DNA of 64,000 bases from assembly GCA_947579605.1 (NCBI GenBank), contig OX388306.1, forward strand, positions 1,054,001 to 1,118,000. The letters are read 5' to 3'. The stretch comes from Athripsodes cinereus. Lineage: Eukaryota; Arthropoda; Insecta; Trichoptera; Leptoceridae. Below, in pieces: positions 11,245 to 21,366 of this stretch. Under the pieces are notes generated by a model. It was not told the origin of the DNA, made no database searches, and saw nothing but the letters and a program-made list of their open reading frames with translations. The number at the start of each line of letters is the position of its first letter. The first letter of the stretch is position 1. The translations under genes and the position numbers were made by a program.

Positions 11245-12380
11245 AGGATTATGGCACATTTTCTCTAGCCGAACTAAAAGCTGAAATAAGTAGTAAAAAA
11301 GCTACCCTCGTGGCTAGGATAGTAGATTTTCATCCATAACATTTTGGTTAATTGTTTCTAAATAAATAAGTATATGTGTTATTAAATGTACCAAATATTA
11401 TATTTTTTGCAGGCTTCACGATTATGATAAACATTCAAATTTTAATATCTCGCCGTCGTAGAAGAAGTTTTCGAAATGTTTATTCCAGAGCATAATCTAT
11501 TTGCAGATATCAATTCCAACTCTTACATCCCATTATTGACACAAGAATGTTTTGATAATTTTGGTGTGGGACATATAAAAAACAAAGCCAAATCCCAGAA
11601 CATGTATGAGGAACAGAACAGATATAACAGTTGATACTGTACCATATTTGTATTTGTGTGAAGTCACTGGCTACTCAAAGCTAAAAAGAGACCATGACTA
11701 TTATCAAATCCAGGGCCAATTATTATGTACAGAAAGGATAAAAGCATATTTTGTTATTTTTACATTAAAGGATCTATTAATTATTACAATTGAAAGTGAT
11801 AATGATTTTATTGAAAAAAATGTTGAATATATTAATTAGTTTTCACAATGAGTACTTTAAAATCTGCGTTAATAAGTAAACGTGTAAGTACACAATAATT
11901 ATAACAAGTATTTTTAAATTGAAATGAAATTATGTATAAGTAATGTACAATGATTATTCTTTATCTATTGTAAATTAAATCTGCGTTAATAAGTAAACGT
12001 GTACACAATAATTATAACAAGTATTTTTAAATTGAAATGAAATTATGTATAAGTAATGTACAATGATTATTCTTTATCTATTGTAAATTAAATCTGCGTT
12101 AATAAGTAAACGTGTACACAATAATTATAACAAGTATTTTTAAATTGAAATGAAATTATGTATAAATAATGTACAAAGATTATGCTTTATCATTGTATAT
12201 TTATTACAAGTTTTAATGTACAACAGACTTCTCGATTATAACAACATTGTTTGTACAGAAAGGATACAAGCTTATTATTTTTTAAGGATTGTCTTAATAA
12301 TTACTATGGATATTTATAACAAAGTTGTTTATTTAAAAATAAAGGAAAATGTCAGAAATTGGTACCGATTTTTATTGTAA
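11245..12380 (+). pseudogene. SAP/YqaJ-like nuclease gene remnant
   Basis: The broken plus-strand pieces are in order. At 11245, MNKDYGTFSLAELKAEISSK and KATLVARIVDF, with LHDYDKHSNFN after an acceptor-like tttttgcag at 11402-11412; this resembles a SAP motif (ELK..L..RKA.LV.RL.DYD). At 11606-11839, TGYSKLKRDHDYYQIQGQLL, CTERIKAYFVIFTLKDLL is the YqaJ-like core (L...H.YY.Q.QGQL...). At 12150-12380, a second partial copy of the core end (VCTERIQAYYF..) follows the 113-bp tandem repeat and continues to NVRNWYRFLL. Stops and the duplication show it is dead. In transposons the product would be a companion exonuclease. Confidence 0.6.
11861..12195 (+). repeat. About 113-bp tandem repeat, 3 copies, inside the YqaJ remnant
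   Basis: AATCTGCGTTAATAAGTAAA begins at 11861, 11978 and 12091 (spacing 117 and 113 bp; the first unit carries 4 extra bases). The following sequence is near-identical in each unit. Confidence 0.9.
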
Positions 12381-12409
12381 CACTGCTAACATCTTTAATC
12401 GATATCATC

Positions 12410-13199
12410 CACATTTTTGATACCTCAAAAAAGTTTTATGCCTTCGCAATATTATTAGTGTAAGAAAGAACTGTTCAAATGGATTGACAGTTGCAGGTGG
12501 ATTACCATAAAAATATTTCAGAGAATGAGATGCATCACCCAATGACTCAAATACAAAAAACAACTTTTTCGAAACATTCTAGTCCTGTAAAGAAATGAAT
12601 TGACTGAGGGTCATTTTTGTAAGTTATTATACTAAATGGACAATGTTTCATAGTAGGAATGGGCTATCTCCATGTTATCGTTTACATTATTCATGACTGT
12701 TTGCACGCTGACATCAACATACGATGAAGTTGTAGGAAGGTGAATTTCAGCTGCAATGTCAGGACAAGGTGGTGGTGACTCGGGACAAATATTCTCCTTC
12801 CCATGTTTTGGAGTTTTATATTTTCTGTTTTCAAATCTTTCCCTTCTGTTGTTGACTCTTTTGTTGTCCAGTGAAATATCGTCGGAACAACATCCTTACG
12901 AAACTTTTGAATTAAAGGTTGAGTTCCATCTGAAAAACGTTTACGAATTTTAATACATGAAGATGGTAAACAGATGTATAATTTAATTTAACAAATATTT
13001 ATTTCCACTTACAACGTACACTTTCTCCTAAATAGTCGGTATTTTTAAAGTGATTCTTGAAAACTACGGAACTAGTCGATGGCTTCCATTTATCACGTTT
13101 GATGGCATTAATCCACTTTAATTTTAATGCTTTTTCAGACGGAAATCGATGTCCACCTTTATTGGTGCACAACGGAACGCAACAATAAGTAGACGGCAA
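12410..13199 (-). pseudogene. THAP-domain transposase remnant (THAP + HTH, DDE lost)
   Basis: On minus, 13199-13016 encodes MPSTYCCVPLCTNKGGHRFP, KLKWINAIKRDKWKPSTS, SVVFKNHFKNTDYLGE. This is a C2CH THAP zinc finger whose third Cys ligand is Phe (VVFKNHF instead of VVCKNHF). After a putative intron (acceptor gtttttcag near 12940) comes GTQPLIQKF, RKDVVPTIF, then a frameshift into DISLDNKRVNNRRERF and ENICPESPPPCPDIAAEIHL. Near 12600-12410 follow NDPQSIHFFTGLECFEKVVF and, frameshifted, FESLGDASHSLKYFYGN, PFEQFFLTLIILRRHKTF. This resembles the FYTGL..F..FL...LS..DEFFL.L..LR region before DDE_Tnp_4. No DDE residues are present. Confidence 0.7.
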
Positions 13200-13402
13200 A
13201 TTTTTTTATTAATTTATTCATAAAAACAAACTGATACTCCAAAATCTTTAACACGAAATAGCGACTTCTCTATGGAATAATCTAATTTTGACATTTCGCT
13301 TTAGACCCTGTTTGTCAGTGCTGCCCCCGGTGTCAAAAAAAGGAAAACAAACAACCCATTCGCGCGGTGAATAATATCGCAAGGGAAGCTAAATTTCGTA
13401 AG

Positions 13403-14140
13403 ATGGAACAGATGAGGAGGATGGAGTCGGATTTCAGAACGGAGATGGCAGCTTTCAAAAAAGAGCTGGAGTCCCTCCGATCCCCTGGAAGTGGAAACGA
13501 AAAGCTGGATCTGCTCGAATCCAATTTTGTTATTTATATGAAGAAGACGGACGAGGCCCTTAACCAGCTGAGAAGGACAATATCGGAGCTGGAAGACAAA
13601 GTGGATACATTGGAAACATCTGATCGAAAATCGACCTTTCTCCTGCATGGATTACCAGAGGAAGAGCGAGAAAACCTTCGTGAAAGGGTTTCTGATACAA
13701 TCGCGTCCAGAATTGGTGTTAGTGTCCTTCCAGAGGCCATTTCTAACGTTTACCGTCTAGGAAGGAAGATATCAGCAAAAGCAAGACCCATAGCCGTTTG
13801 TTTGGATTCATTGAATTTGCAAAGGAAGATAATTTCTGACAGGAGAAAATTGAAAGGGTCTCCATTCTTGATAACGGAATTTCTGACCAAAAAGCGACTA
13901 CTGATATTCAAGGGTGCCAGGGAGCTGTTGGGAATGAATGCCTGGGTTTCTTCTGGGAGGATATATGCAAAAACTAACGATAAGGTCTCCACTTTATTAA
14001 CTACTAGGGATCTGGAACAACTTAGGCTGCAAGTCCATACCGGGGCACCAGGCACCACACAGACTACTTCGACAAATATACCTTCAAATTTAGGTCAGGA
14101 CACCACTAAGAGGAAGACAAGAGTTCGTGTGGCTAAATGA
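13403..14140 (+). CDS. LINE ORF1-like RNA-binding protein, intact 245 codons
   Basis: The start chosen is the first in-frame ATG, at 13403; the frame is open back to the transposon end near 13333. Residues ~1-85 are heptad-rich (MEQMRRMESDF, KKELESL, LRRTISELEDKVDTLET), predicting a coiled coil. Residues ~90-150 hold STFLLHGLPEEERENL and NVYRLGRK..ARPIAVCL, resembling the RRM-like L1 ORF1 (Transposase_22) core. Residues ~165-205 hold ITEFLTKKRLLIFKGARELL, like the C-terminal nucleic-acid-binding domain. The tail is Thr-rich, then basic (TKRKTRVRVAK). The role would be as a retrotransposon RNP chaperone. No ORF2 follows in 14141-16030, which is odd because LINE copies usually lose the 5' end, not the 3' end. 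There is no internal stop. Confidence 0.75.
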   Translation: MEQMRRMESDFRTEMAAFKKELESLRSPGSGNEKLDLLESNFVIYMKKTDEALNQLRRTISELEDKVDTLETSDRKSTFLLHGLPEEERENLRERVSDTIASRIGVSVLPEAISNVYRLGRKISAKARPIAVCLDSLNLQRKIISDRRKLKGSPFLITEFLTKKRLLIFKGARELLGMNAWVSSGRIYAKTNDKVSTLLTTRDLEQLRLQVHTGAPGTTQTTSTNIPSNLGQDTTKRKTRVRVAK

Positions 14141-16036
14141 TTGTGCATATGTTATTGTGTGACTAACCTTAGATGACTCTTAGGATTTCTCAGAATTAGA
14201 AGACAATGTTTGGTACTGCCACTCTATTTACATTATGTACCTACCGGCCTCATATAATCTGTTATCAACCTTAATTTTCCAGGGTTCTATAAATAATAGT
14301 TCATATTGACAGTGATAAGATTGATTTTATTTCAGTATTAATACAGTAAACATACAGTTATCACAGTTTAATATTTTTGCATTGATCTCTTTGGGTACAT
14401 AGAAACGTATTTGCTGTCCTCTTTTTTCGAATGACGAATTTTGTTGTGTGAAGGAGGAGTATTTGCCAATGTTGTTTGTTTTTAGTAATTTCTTTTGTCG
14501 CGGTTCGTGCGAATTGTTTTTAAATCCATCTCAAATGTACACATAATAACATACTTATTGAACGATTATTTATATGCCACTACTTTCTAATTAACCGTCT
14601 CAAAGTGATACACCTTATTTTAAAGTAACCAATAAACTTTAATTTTATTATTTTACTGTTTCTGCACACTTTATACATTTTTCTTAAGACTTATAATTTT
14701 ATACTTCGGTCACTCCACGCCCATGATGTACTTAATTGTTTTGTTCTATTTTTTTTCTTCATAATCCAATATGGCGTGAGGTAACTATAAACAACTGTGT
14801 GCGCAGGCGCACAGTCCGTGGTGTTGCTATTTCGTAATAAACATGTTTTATTTTATTTTAGTAATATTATGATTTTTCTGGTAATTAAGACTTGTTCACG
14901 TATACCTACATTCTTAGGTTATGATCATGGACCTAAATAGAGTAATGGACAGACACTTTGGTAAACATTTTGTAGCTGCGCGGGGAGGGGAATGACGACC
15001 ATTTTGTAAGAAATAAATTTTGTTCGGTGCGTCGCATTTGGGCTGCGTTCAGACAGTCACCGAGTGATCAGTCGACGACGCATATTTTGAAAGTACCTAT
15101 ACAATGCCAGTACGCATTCATAGTGTTCATGTACTGTATGTTACTATGTTTTCAAAATGTGTAACAAAATAAGAATGGGCACGTTGCAGTGGTGAGGTTT
15201 TGTAATGAAAATGATGGAATTGGGTAGATTAAATATCAAGGATTAATTATATGTAAATCATAACTCAGAGAAAAAATACTTTCATTTATTAAAAATAGTC
15301 TCAGAAAATATACTCGATTTCTGCGTAATTGTCATTTATAATTTCTGACGCTGATTCAGTGAATTCGTTTGGATAAATTTAGGATATAAACTTGTAACAA
15401 GTATTTGGGAAGTATACAAGCTCAGAAAGTTAGATAATGGAATAATTTAAAAAAAAAAGTATAAAGCAACTAGTTATTAACTAATCAAGTAGTTATTACT
15501 TTAACTGTTAATTTTAAAGATACCTTTTAAAATAATTTATTCCTTCGTTAGAGACAAAAATATTTTTATCATTTAAAAGAAACACAAAAGTACTTGAATG
15601 CTACTATAAAAAGGCGCCAGTCAAATAATAATAAAAATATTAATTATTTAAATATATTCATAATTTACGTCTTTTACACGTCGGCGAATTTAAGAAATTA
15701 TAACAAAAAGTAAATCCAAAAAAAAAAAATTTTAAAAGTTATAAAAGCAATAAAAAAAATAATAAAAAGACGTAAAAAATAATGGCGCCATTACGATAAC
15801 ATTGGGTCATAAAACGCTCTAAGTTATTCACGATTATCCGGATTACATTCACCACTCACTGCAACTTCATGGTCGTTCAGGTCAAACGACGCCGAGTGAC
15901 ATTTATGCTCCTGTGAACCAACCCTTGTATGTTTAGTTGTTTTAAAAATGTTTCAAGTTTTTGCACATCAGTTGAATTTTTCATATCGGTTTTTGTTTTT
16001 ATATCTAGAAGAATAGGAATCATCTTATGATTAACA
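14141..16036. other. Unannotated intronic stretch
   Basis: I see no gene. At 15614-15791 GGCGCC-bounded AT-rich sequence (GCGCCAGTCAAATAAT.. and ..AAAATAATGGCGCCAT) may be a small decayed inverted-repeat element. The evidence is weak. Confidence 0.35.
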
Positions 16037-16675
16037 TGGTGATGTGCGCTATAAATGGTTGTGGTTATAAATCCAATCCAACTTTCGCAGGAAACAGGAT
16101 TGTCATATTTTCGGTAAGTTGTTTTGTATTGTAGTTTTTATCTTAATATATTGCGATTTTAAAGTCGTTTATATTATAATTCGTATACTTATAAATGATC
16201 ATAATAATGTTATAAACGTTCTATATAATTATCTGTCCTTATTCTCCTATATCTACACATGTAACTTGTTTTCCATTCTGTCATCTGACAATACAAAGAA
16301 CCTACAATCTGATGTTTGGTTTGTTTACCCGTTAGAATGAAATGTTTCATGCATACAAATCTGATCAGGTTAATGATATTATCGCATGTTTATAATTAAA
16401 ATCATTTTTTGTAGTTTTCCAAAGGATCCAGAAAGGAGAAACTGGACATTATCCAATATTTGACACCAAGTAAACGTAGTGTTTTGTGTTCAAAAACATC
16501 TCGTTTTTCTGCGAGGTTGGAGAAAAACGTCATTCTTACGAAATATCCTGAGTTTCCCGCTCATTTGCAAGTTCGCGTGTTTTATATTATTCATTTAGAT
16601 ATTATATCCTTCAATTGTCATTCATTCTCTCCATATTGTGTGTATATGAAAACAAAGTTTAAAAATAAATAATGA
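16037..16675 (+). pseudogene. Degenerate THAP-domain fragment, two exons
   Basis: The first piece (16037-16110) reads MVMCAINGCGYKSNP, TFAGNRIVIFS and is followed by gtaagt. The second, after tttttgtag near 16413, contains FPKDPERRNWTLSNI in one frame and TPSKRSVLCSKTSRF in another. Together they spell a THAP finger (C..C, FPKD.ERR..W, TPS..S..CSK.F), but only across a frameshift and a stop. The second piece stays open in its later frame to 16675. Confidence 0.55.
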
Positions 16676-16917
16676 TTTTGAAATGAAATACTCAATTTTA
16701 TTAACTCATCCTATTCCCTATTTCATCAAATATATGAAAACATTAAGTTATGTGGCATTGTAATTATTTTAAGAAGTAAATATAATGTTTTCTGGTACTG
16801 TGTGAATAATCTCCATACATTGCCCATACAAATGTTAAATAAAGTTTTTCATACAAAATGGCCACCGTCGATTTCCCTTCCTCACTTTTTGGCTTCGCTG
16901 TCATGCATACAAATTAC

Positions 16918-17117
16918 NNNNNNNNNNNNNNNNNNNNNNNNNNNNNNNNNNNNNNNNNNNNNNNNNNNNNNNNNNNNNNNNNNNNNNNNNNNNNNNNNNN
17001 NNNNNNNNNNNNNNNNNNNNNNNNNNNNNNNNNNNNNNNNNNNNNNNNNNNNNNNNNNNNNNNNNNNNNNNNNNNNNNNNNNNNNNNNNNNNNNNNNNNN
17101 NNNNNNNNNNNNNNNNN
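16918..17117. other. Assembly gap (200 N)
   Basis: A run of exactly 200 N, probably a fixed-size placeholder; the true length is unknown. Confidence 0.99.
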
Positions 17118-17438
17118 TGAGGGTTCTCACACCAAGACAAATAGTGAGCTACATGACGCTCGTAGGTCTTGAGAGTGAGATATGACACAGAAGAATGTCA
17201 CAATAGATCTATTAGGTCGCGGTGACGCAATGGATGCAAGGTCCTTTAACCTTTATTGGAAAAAAAAAATCTGAGACTTAAAAAAAGATATTTATCTTTG
17301 AAAATTTGACTAACAATACCAGATTCGAGATAATATTCTTCGAAAAAACTGGAGAGAACGCACACATTTCAAATTTCAAAACTTTTTCGAAAGTTTGCAA
17401 TAGGCAGTAGAAATTTAGAGTCCAAGACAAAAATCAGC

Positions 17439-17712
17439 GTCCGGGGTGACGCAAAGTAAAACTCTTGCCTTTAAGTCAAGAAGGCCTGGGTTTGATTCCC
17501 CGTCAGGGCAAAATGATAAAATGCTCTTCTTCAAATTGTCCTGGATCTGGGTGATTCATGTATATTATGTGTTTGGTGTATTGTATACGCATATCACTGC
17601 ATTAGTACTCATAAAATAAAATTGATACCTATCTTAGTTTGGGACTAGCTCGATATGTGTAAATTGCCCACATCTAGGTGCGTTAAGATAAATTATTTTA
17701 TAAAAAAATTCA
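17439..17712 (+). repeat. SINE-2, tRNA-derived
   Basis: The head reads GGGGTGACGCAAAGTAAAAC, TCTTGCCTTTAAGTCAAG, CTGGGTTTGATTCCCCGTCA, with a B-box-like GGTTTGATTCC at 17489-17499. The body (TCTTCAAATTGTCCTGGATC, TTAGTACTCATAA, GGGACTAGCTCGATATGTG) matches 33475-33715. Confidence 0.75.
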
Positions 17713-18089
17713 ATCTGAGATCTAAATAGGCCCGTATTCTAACGTCTACTCCTCAGAGGGCCGTTGTTAAAATTATTAAACGTTGGTAGGCCCGCGAGAC
17801 ATAAAGGTTGGTGGTCACTGCTTTAATGAACGCACAGTAGAAATATAATGATTGCGTCTGCGATTGACACATTTTTCCTCCAACTTTTATTACTTTTGAG
17901 GGTTTGTAGCATTTTTATGATGATTTCTTCTCCAAGGACATCTTAATGGACAATCTTGGTACCCAAGAAGTAGTATATTTTGTAGAAACGATCTTGTTTT
18001 GTGACATTGTGTAACATTCTTTCATTACTATTATTGCAGCATTTCGTACATATGGGATAGCCATCGGACTAACTATAAGTAATTAACAT

Positions 18090-18175
18090 TCAAGTCGTCT
18101 TCTTCGTGTCGATAAAAGTCGAAAATTCAGGATACGAGGCATACCTCGTCGCTGAATTGAATATGTTAAAAATAA
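18090..18175 (-). repeat. SINE-1 body fragment
   Basis: CGTCTTCTTCGTGTCGATAA, ATTCAGGATACGAGGCATAC, CTCGTCGCTGAATTGAA correspond to the minus-oriented SINE-1 body (CTGTCTTCTCCGTGCCAATA, ATTCAGGATAGGTGGC). Confidence 0.6.
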
Positions 18176-18524
18176 TTAGTTCATTAATTTGTTTTTATTT
18201 TATTCATTCATTTGAATCTTTTATCTTGTTATATTTGTTTCTCATATATTTTAATCATAATTTATTACCTTGATTGATCATTTAGCTACTTGAATATAAA
18301 AAAGTTGTGAGCTATTCAATACTGAATTAACTGTAACTTGATAGTTATTCATAATGCACGCACACACGCAATGTTAAAACTGATGTTTTTTTTAAGACTT
18401 CTCAGGTATAAATTTAGGATCTTTGCTGGTCCACCTTTTGAATTTACATTTTGTTGTCATGTTCTATAATTGACTGTCTGATCCTGTGTACATTGTAAAA
18501 ATAAAATAAAATAAGTGTTGTTTA

Positions 18525-18740
18525 ACGAATAAGTTTTCGAGTGTCCTGTTAAAGGCAGGTGTTCGAAAAAATAAGACATTTTACATCTTAAATTCGGCGA
18601 TGAGGTTTGCCACCCGTCCTGAATGTCTTGATTTTATATTGGCACGGAGAAGACAGCTTGCATGTTTTATATGCAGCTGGTCTGCTGGCTACCCCACTTG
18701 TGGGATATGCCGTGATGGTATAGTAGTAGTAGTAGTAGAT
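18525..18740 (+). repeat. SINE-1, 3' two-thirds, with (TAG)n tail
   Basis: GTTTTCGAGTGTCCTGTTAA, TCCTGAATGTCTTGATTTTA, TTGGCACGGAGAAGACAGC, CTGGCTACCCCACTTGTGGG, ATATGCCGTGATGGTATAG and a TAG microsatellite tail. It is the best-preserved plus-strand copy. Confidence 0.85.
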
Positions 18741-18954
18741 AGTCGTTTAACGAATACTGCCTTTTTAAATGATATTTGAAAGTTTGCTGAAAAGGTGGGA
18801 AAACTATTCTTCGTCTTGGACTTCACGGATAAAATAATGATTTTGTTCAAATAAAATATACACATTTAGTACATCTGCAAAGGCTTTATTATTTTGGAAC
18901 CGGAATTTATGAGCTTCCGCTGTCACTATGACGGTATTGTAAAGAATCATTTCA

Positions 18955-19020
18955 TTATAGCCTGATGATGAGAGCTTTTAAAGGCCGACTCGAGATGAAT
19001 AAAGTTTCGTAAATGCATTG
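18955..19020 (+). repeat. Recurrent CCTGATGATGAGAGC motif element
   Basis: GCCTGATGATGAGAGCTTTT, AAAGGCCGACTCGAGATGAA, TAAAG. Related copies occur at 39452-39520 and, in both orientations, at 50395-50560. The nature is unknown; it may be a Penelope-type terminal repeat. Confidence 0.4.
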
Positions 19021-19275
19021 AATACACGTGTTTTAATTTATCGATTAAACACGAATTTCCACCATGGTCGATAATATTTTCAAAAACGTAAACCTCCACT
19101 GGATTCAATTTTAGTAAAAAGTAAAAGGACGCCCAAGATTTGAGCTAGATATATAAAATATTTTTGTAAATGTTCAATTTTCTATCAATTGTATATTTCG
19201 GTGTTAGCACTTGAATTCTAGAATACACCACATCACAAAATAAATAATGAGAACAAATTCATAATTAGAACTTAC

Positions 19276-19430
19276 CTTTGTCTTGGTGTCTGTTGAGGAG
19301 TACAGCCGCCTCCTTTCTCTCCTTGCACGAGAAACAGAGAGCCACGGTCTGCATTCAGCAGGATGGAAACGTTTTGTAGGATCTTGTGACAGAGCGATCG
19401 TACATCTAGTTCATTGCATATATCTTTAAC
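19276..19430 (-). CDS. Pde11: Pde11 internal exon, start of GAF-A domain
   Basis: Minus-strand exon of 155 bp: 51 codons plus 2 bases, starting in phase 0. The acceptor is cttttcag and the donor gtaag. It encodes [19 protein letters not shown], then [18 protein letters not shown], then a short linker with [20 protein letters not shown] is the characteristic second strand of the PDE GAF-A fold (vertebrate PDE11A: ADRCSLFLVEG). GAF-A would bind a cyclic nucleotide or serve in dimerisation. The following exon, expected to encode VSKLFDV.. and NIPDAYQD.., was not found on the minus strand from 1 to 19275. This intron is therefore longer than 19 kb or the exon lies in the gap at 16918-17117. A LINE fragment ends close to the acceptor side. 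Confidence 0.93.
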
Positions 19431-19499
19431 CTGAAAAGAAACGAAACATTAGATGATAATTATAAAATAATACACCCCCCCATTTTGAATATTTCACTT

Positions 19500-19990
19500 T
19501 TTATATCACTACAACAATAATGTTTAAATCACGTTCTGGAATTTTCTTGGGATTATATCAAACCAAAATGATGTATAAAGTTGCAATTAACTTGATTAAA
19601 ACCAATATTAAGGTACAGATGAATACTAGTGTACACTCAAGAAATACAAGGACAGCAAGAGATATCCGACCTGATAATCCTAGAACGAACAGAGAGAGAA
19701 ATAGTTTTTTATATACAGCTATTGGATTGTTCAATTCACTACCAGATAATATAAAGCGACTGAATAATATTGATCAATTTAAGAAATATTTGAAAAACTA
19801 TATACTAAGAAGCCGAACAGAGACAATTATGTAAGAAGCAATTTTTGTGAGAAGACATTTTGTGCTTGAGTTTTAGAATAACATCCTCCCCTCATGCCAG
19901 CATTTCATTGCTGTTTGGGGAATACGAAGTGTTTATTGTTAACTATAATAAAATATCAATATAAATGTATCGAAATATAAGTTGTGTATT
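19500..19990 (+). pseudogene. LINE RT C-terminal fragment with 3' UTR
   Basis: The open frame 19520-19834 ends with NTRTARDIRPDNPRTNRERN, SFLYTAIGLFNSLPDNIKRL and FKKYLKNYIL. This is the conserved C-terminus of jockey/CR1-like LINE proteins (R....Y....LFNSLP..I). No catalytic domain is present. The 3' UTR runs to AT repeats near 20000. It lies 70-90 bp beyond the acceptor of the Pde11 GAF-A exon. Confidence 0.75.
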
Positions 19991-20012
19991 GAATTAAATA
20001 AATAAATAGTTA

Positions 20013-20098
20013 TTTATAAACAATCAAAACACTGTTACATTTTCACCACATTTATTCAAATGTGGTGAAAATGTAACAGTGTTTTGATTGTTTATAAA
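20013..20098. repeat. Perfect palindrome, 41-bp arms, 4-nt loop
   Basis: The arms TTTATAAACAATCAAAACAC.. (20013-20053) and 20058-20098 are exact reverse complements around ATTC. The arm resembles the Penelope-like terminal sequence AAAACACTGTTTTACTTTTC at 26183. Such perfection implies a recent origin or gene conversion. Confidence 0.95.
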
Positions 20099-20528
20099 TT
20101 ACTGAATATGAATTTTCACAGTGTGAACACAAACACCCTTCAACAATTAATAAATAAATAAATAAACACAACCATATTACTAAATAGGTAAAAGTTGAAA
20201 ACGACTATCCTCAGCTACCGTGGTATTGGCATACACGCATATTTTAAATTTTTACTAAAGTCACTTCCCGCATCGTAGGGTTAATTAAGATCAAGACAAG
20301 ATTAAGATCGTATTTAGATTTCAAGAGTAACCCTGCAGGAATTGTGTGCCCTCATCCAGCATATTGGAGGATGCCTTTGCTGAGCGTAAGGGCGGTCGCA
20401 TTATCCAGAATTAAGTCAATGAATATATAAATTTTGAATAGAAGGTTATAGTTTTGTGTTATCTATCTGAATTATTAATAAAATTGAAGAAATATAAATA
20501 AACATAATTATAAATCTTTTTTGAATAA

Positions 20529-20650
20529 AATCTAATATATAAAAGGAAGTTGTGTGTGTTACACTATTTATAACTCAAGAATGGCTGTACCGATTTGAAT
20601 AATCTCTGATTTGTTGGATTCTTCTTCGCCCCGAATAGACGATAGGCTAT
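20529..20650 (+). mobile_element. Possible Helitron-like 5' end
   Basis: TCTAATATATAAAAGGAAGT, CACTATTTATAACTCAAGAA, TGGCTGTACCGATTTGAA resembles the 5' termini of insect Helitron/Helentron elements (TCTAATATATAAA.. NGGCT.NACCGATTT). No replication or helicase gene and no clear 3' end were seen. Confidence 0.35.
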
Positions 20651-20989
20651 TAAACTTACAAATTCACCGGAAGAAAAATTACGAAGAAAATTATTTACAT
20701 ACATTTTGAATTTCAATAATAATGCAATATGGAGAGTCATAAAAAATCAACGATGATGTTTTTTGATAGATTGGCCTATTTATAGAATAATTTTTGTATA
20801 CATTTTCAAATTAGAATCTGTGGTTCTGAAATTGCAATTTTGAAAAATCATGGATAAGAATTTTTATAAATTCAAAATGAATAGGTATCTACCTAAAAAA
20901 TAAATTAATACCTACATATATTACGAACAACAGATAATAAACAAATCTGAGATTCAACATAAATGAATTTTATTTTTTTACACTATACC

Positions 20990-21120
20990 AGTGATTCCCA
21001 AAGTAGTCCAGTTGGACCCCCAGGGGTTCACGGAGACTCGACGGGGGTCTACGTTGGCGTGACTAAAAAATGGGGATGGTTCACGAGTCGTAAGCGGAGG
21101 TCCACAAATCCATAGTTAAA
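20990..21120 (+). mobile_element. Possible hAT-type terminus fragment
   Basis: CAGTGATTCCCAAAGTAGTC and a following G/C-rich stretch (GGACCCCCAGGGGTTCACGG) look like the CAGTG.TTCCCAA.. end of hAT MITEs. The opposite end was not found. Confidence 0.3.
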
Positions 21121-21321
21121 GTATCGGATATTCGGTAAAAGTACCAGATACTTAATGATTCGAGTAAATATTCTTCTTTAAGAAAATTTTTGAAATATTT
21201 CAAATTCCTATACCTTTTTGAAAATTTGACGACGACGAGGCGGATAGAAATTTAAACATGTAATATTTTTAAAGTAAACATAAACAATAGTCGGTACAAA
21301 AACCCGTTACTACAAATTAAG

Positions 21322-21366
21322 ACCAAAAGGCGGATTTGTTGCTGAGCAACGTCTTCCAGTCAACCC
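21322..21366 (-). repeat. LINE 3' UTR scrap
   Basis: Minus: GGGTTGACTGGAAGACGTTG, CTCAGCAACAAATCCGCC. It is a diverged piece of the TTGGAAGA-type LINE 3' UTR. Confidence 0.4.

Larger units (their letters stand above)
11103..13333. mobile_element. Decayed ISL2EU-type (Harbinger-related) DNA transposon
   Basis: Imperfect terminal inverted repeats of about 55 bp. The left end has ACACCAGATGGCAGCAC, AAGGGTCTAA, GTCAAACATTAG. The right end, read minus, has ACACCGGGGGCAGCAC, AGGGTCTAA, GTCAAAATTAG. Inside are two convergent broken genes: SAP/YqaJ on plus and a THAP-type transposase on minus. That pair (transposase plus YqaJ-like nuclease) is, to my knowledge, the ISL2EU arrangement. The DDE catalytic region is missing, so this copy is non-autonomous. 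No clear target duplication was identified. Confidence 0.7.

Noticed and set aside
13301..14058. Minus-strand frames opposite the LINE ORF1
   Set aside because: Shadows of the 13403-14140 frame; no recognisable motifs.
16802..17188. Open frames spanning the N run
   Set aside because: They exist only because undefined bases contain no stops.
17439..17520. Functional tRNA gene
   Set aside because: Box-like elements are present but the cloverleaf is not intact and the sequence continues into a dispersed SINE body; same for 39639, 57984 and 33514.
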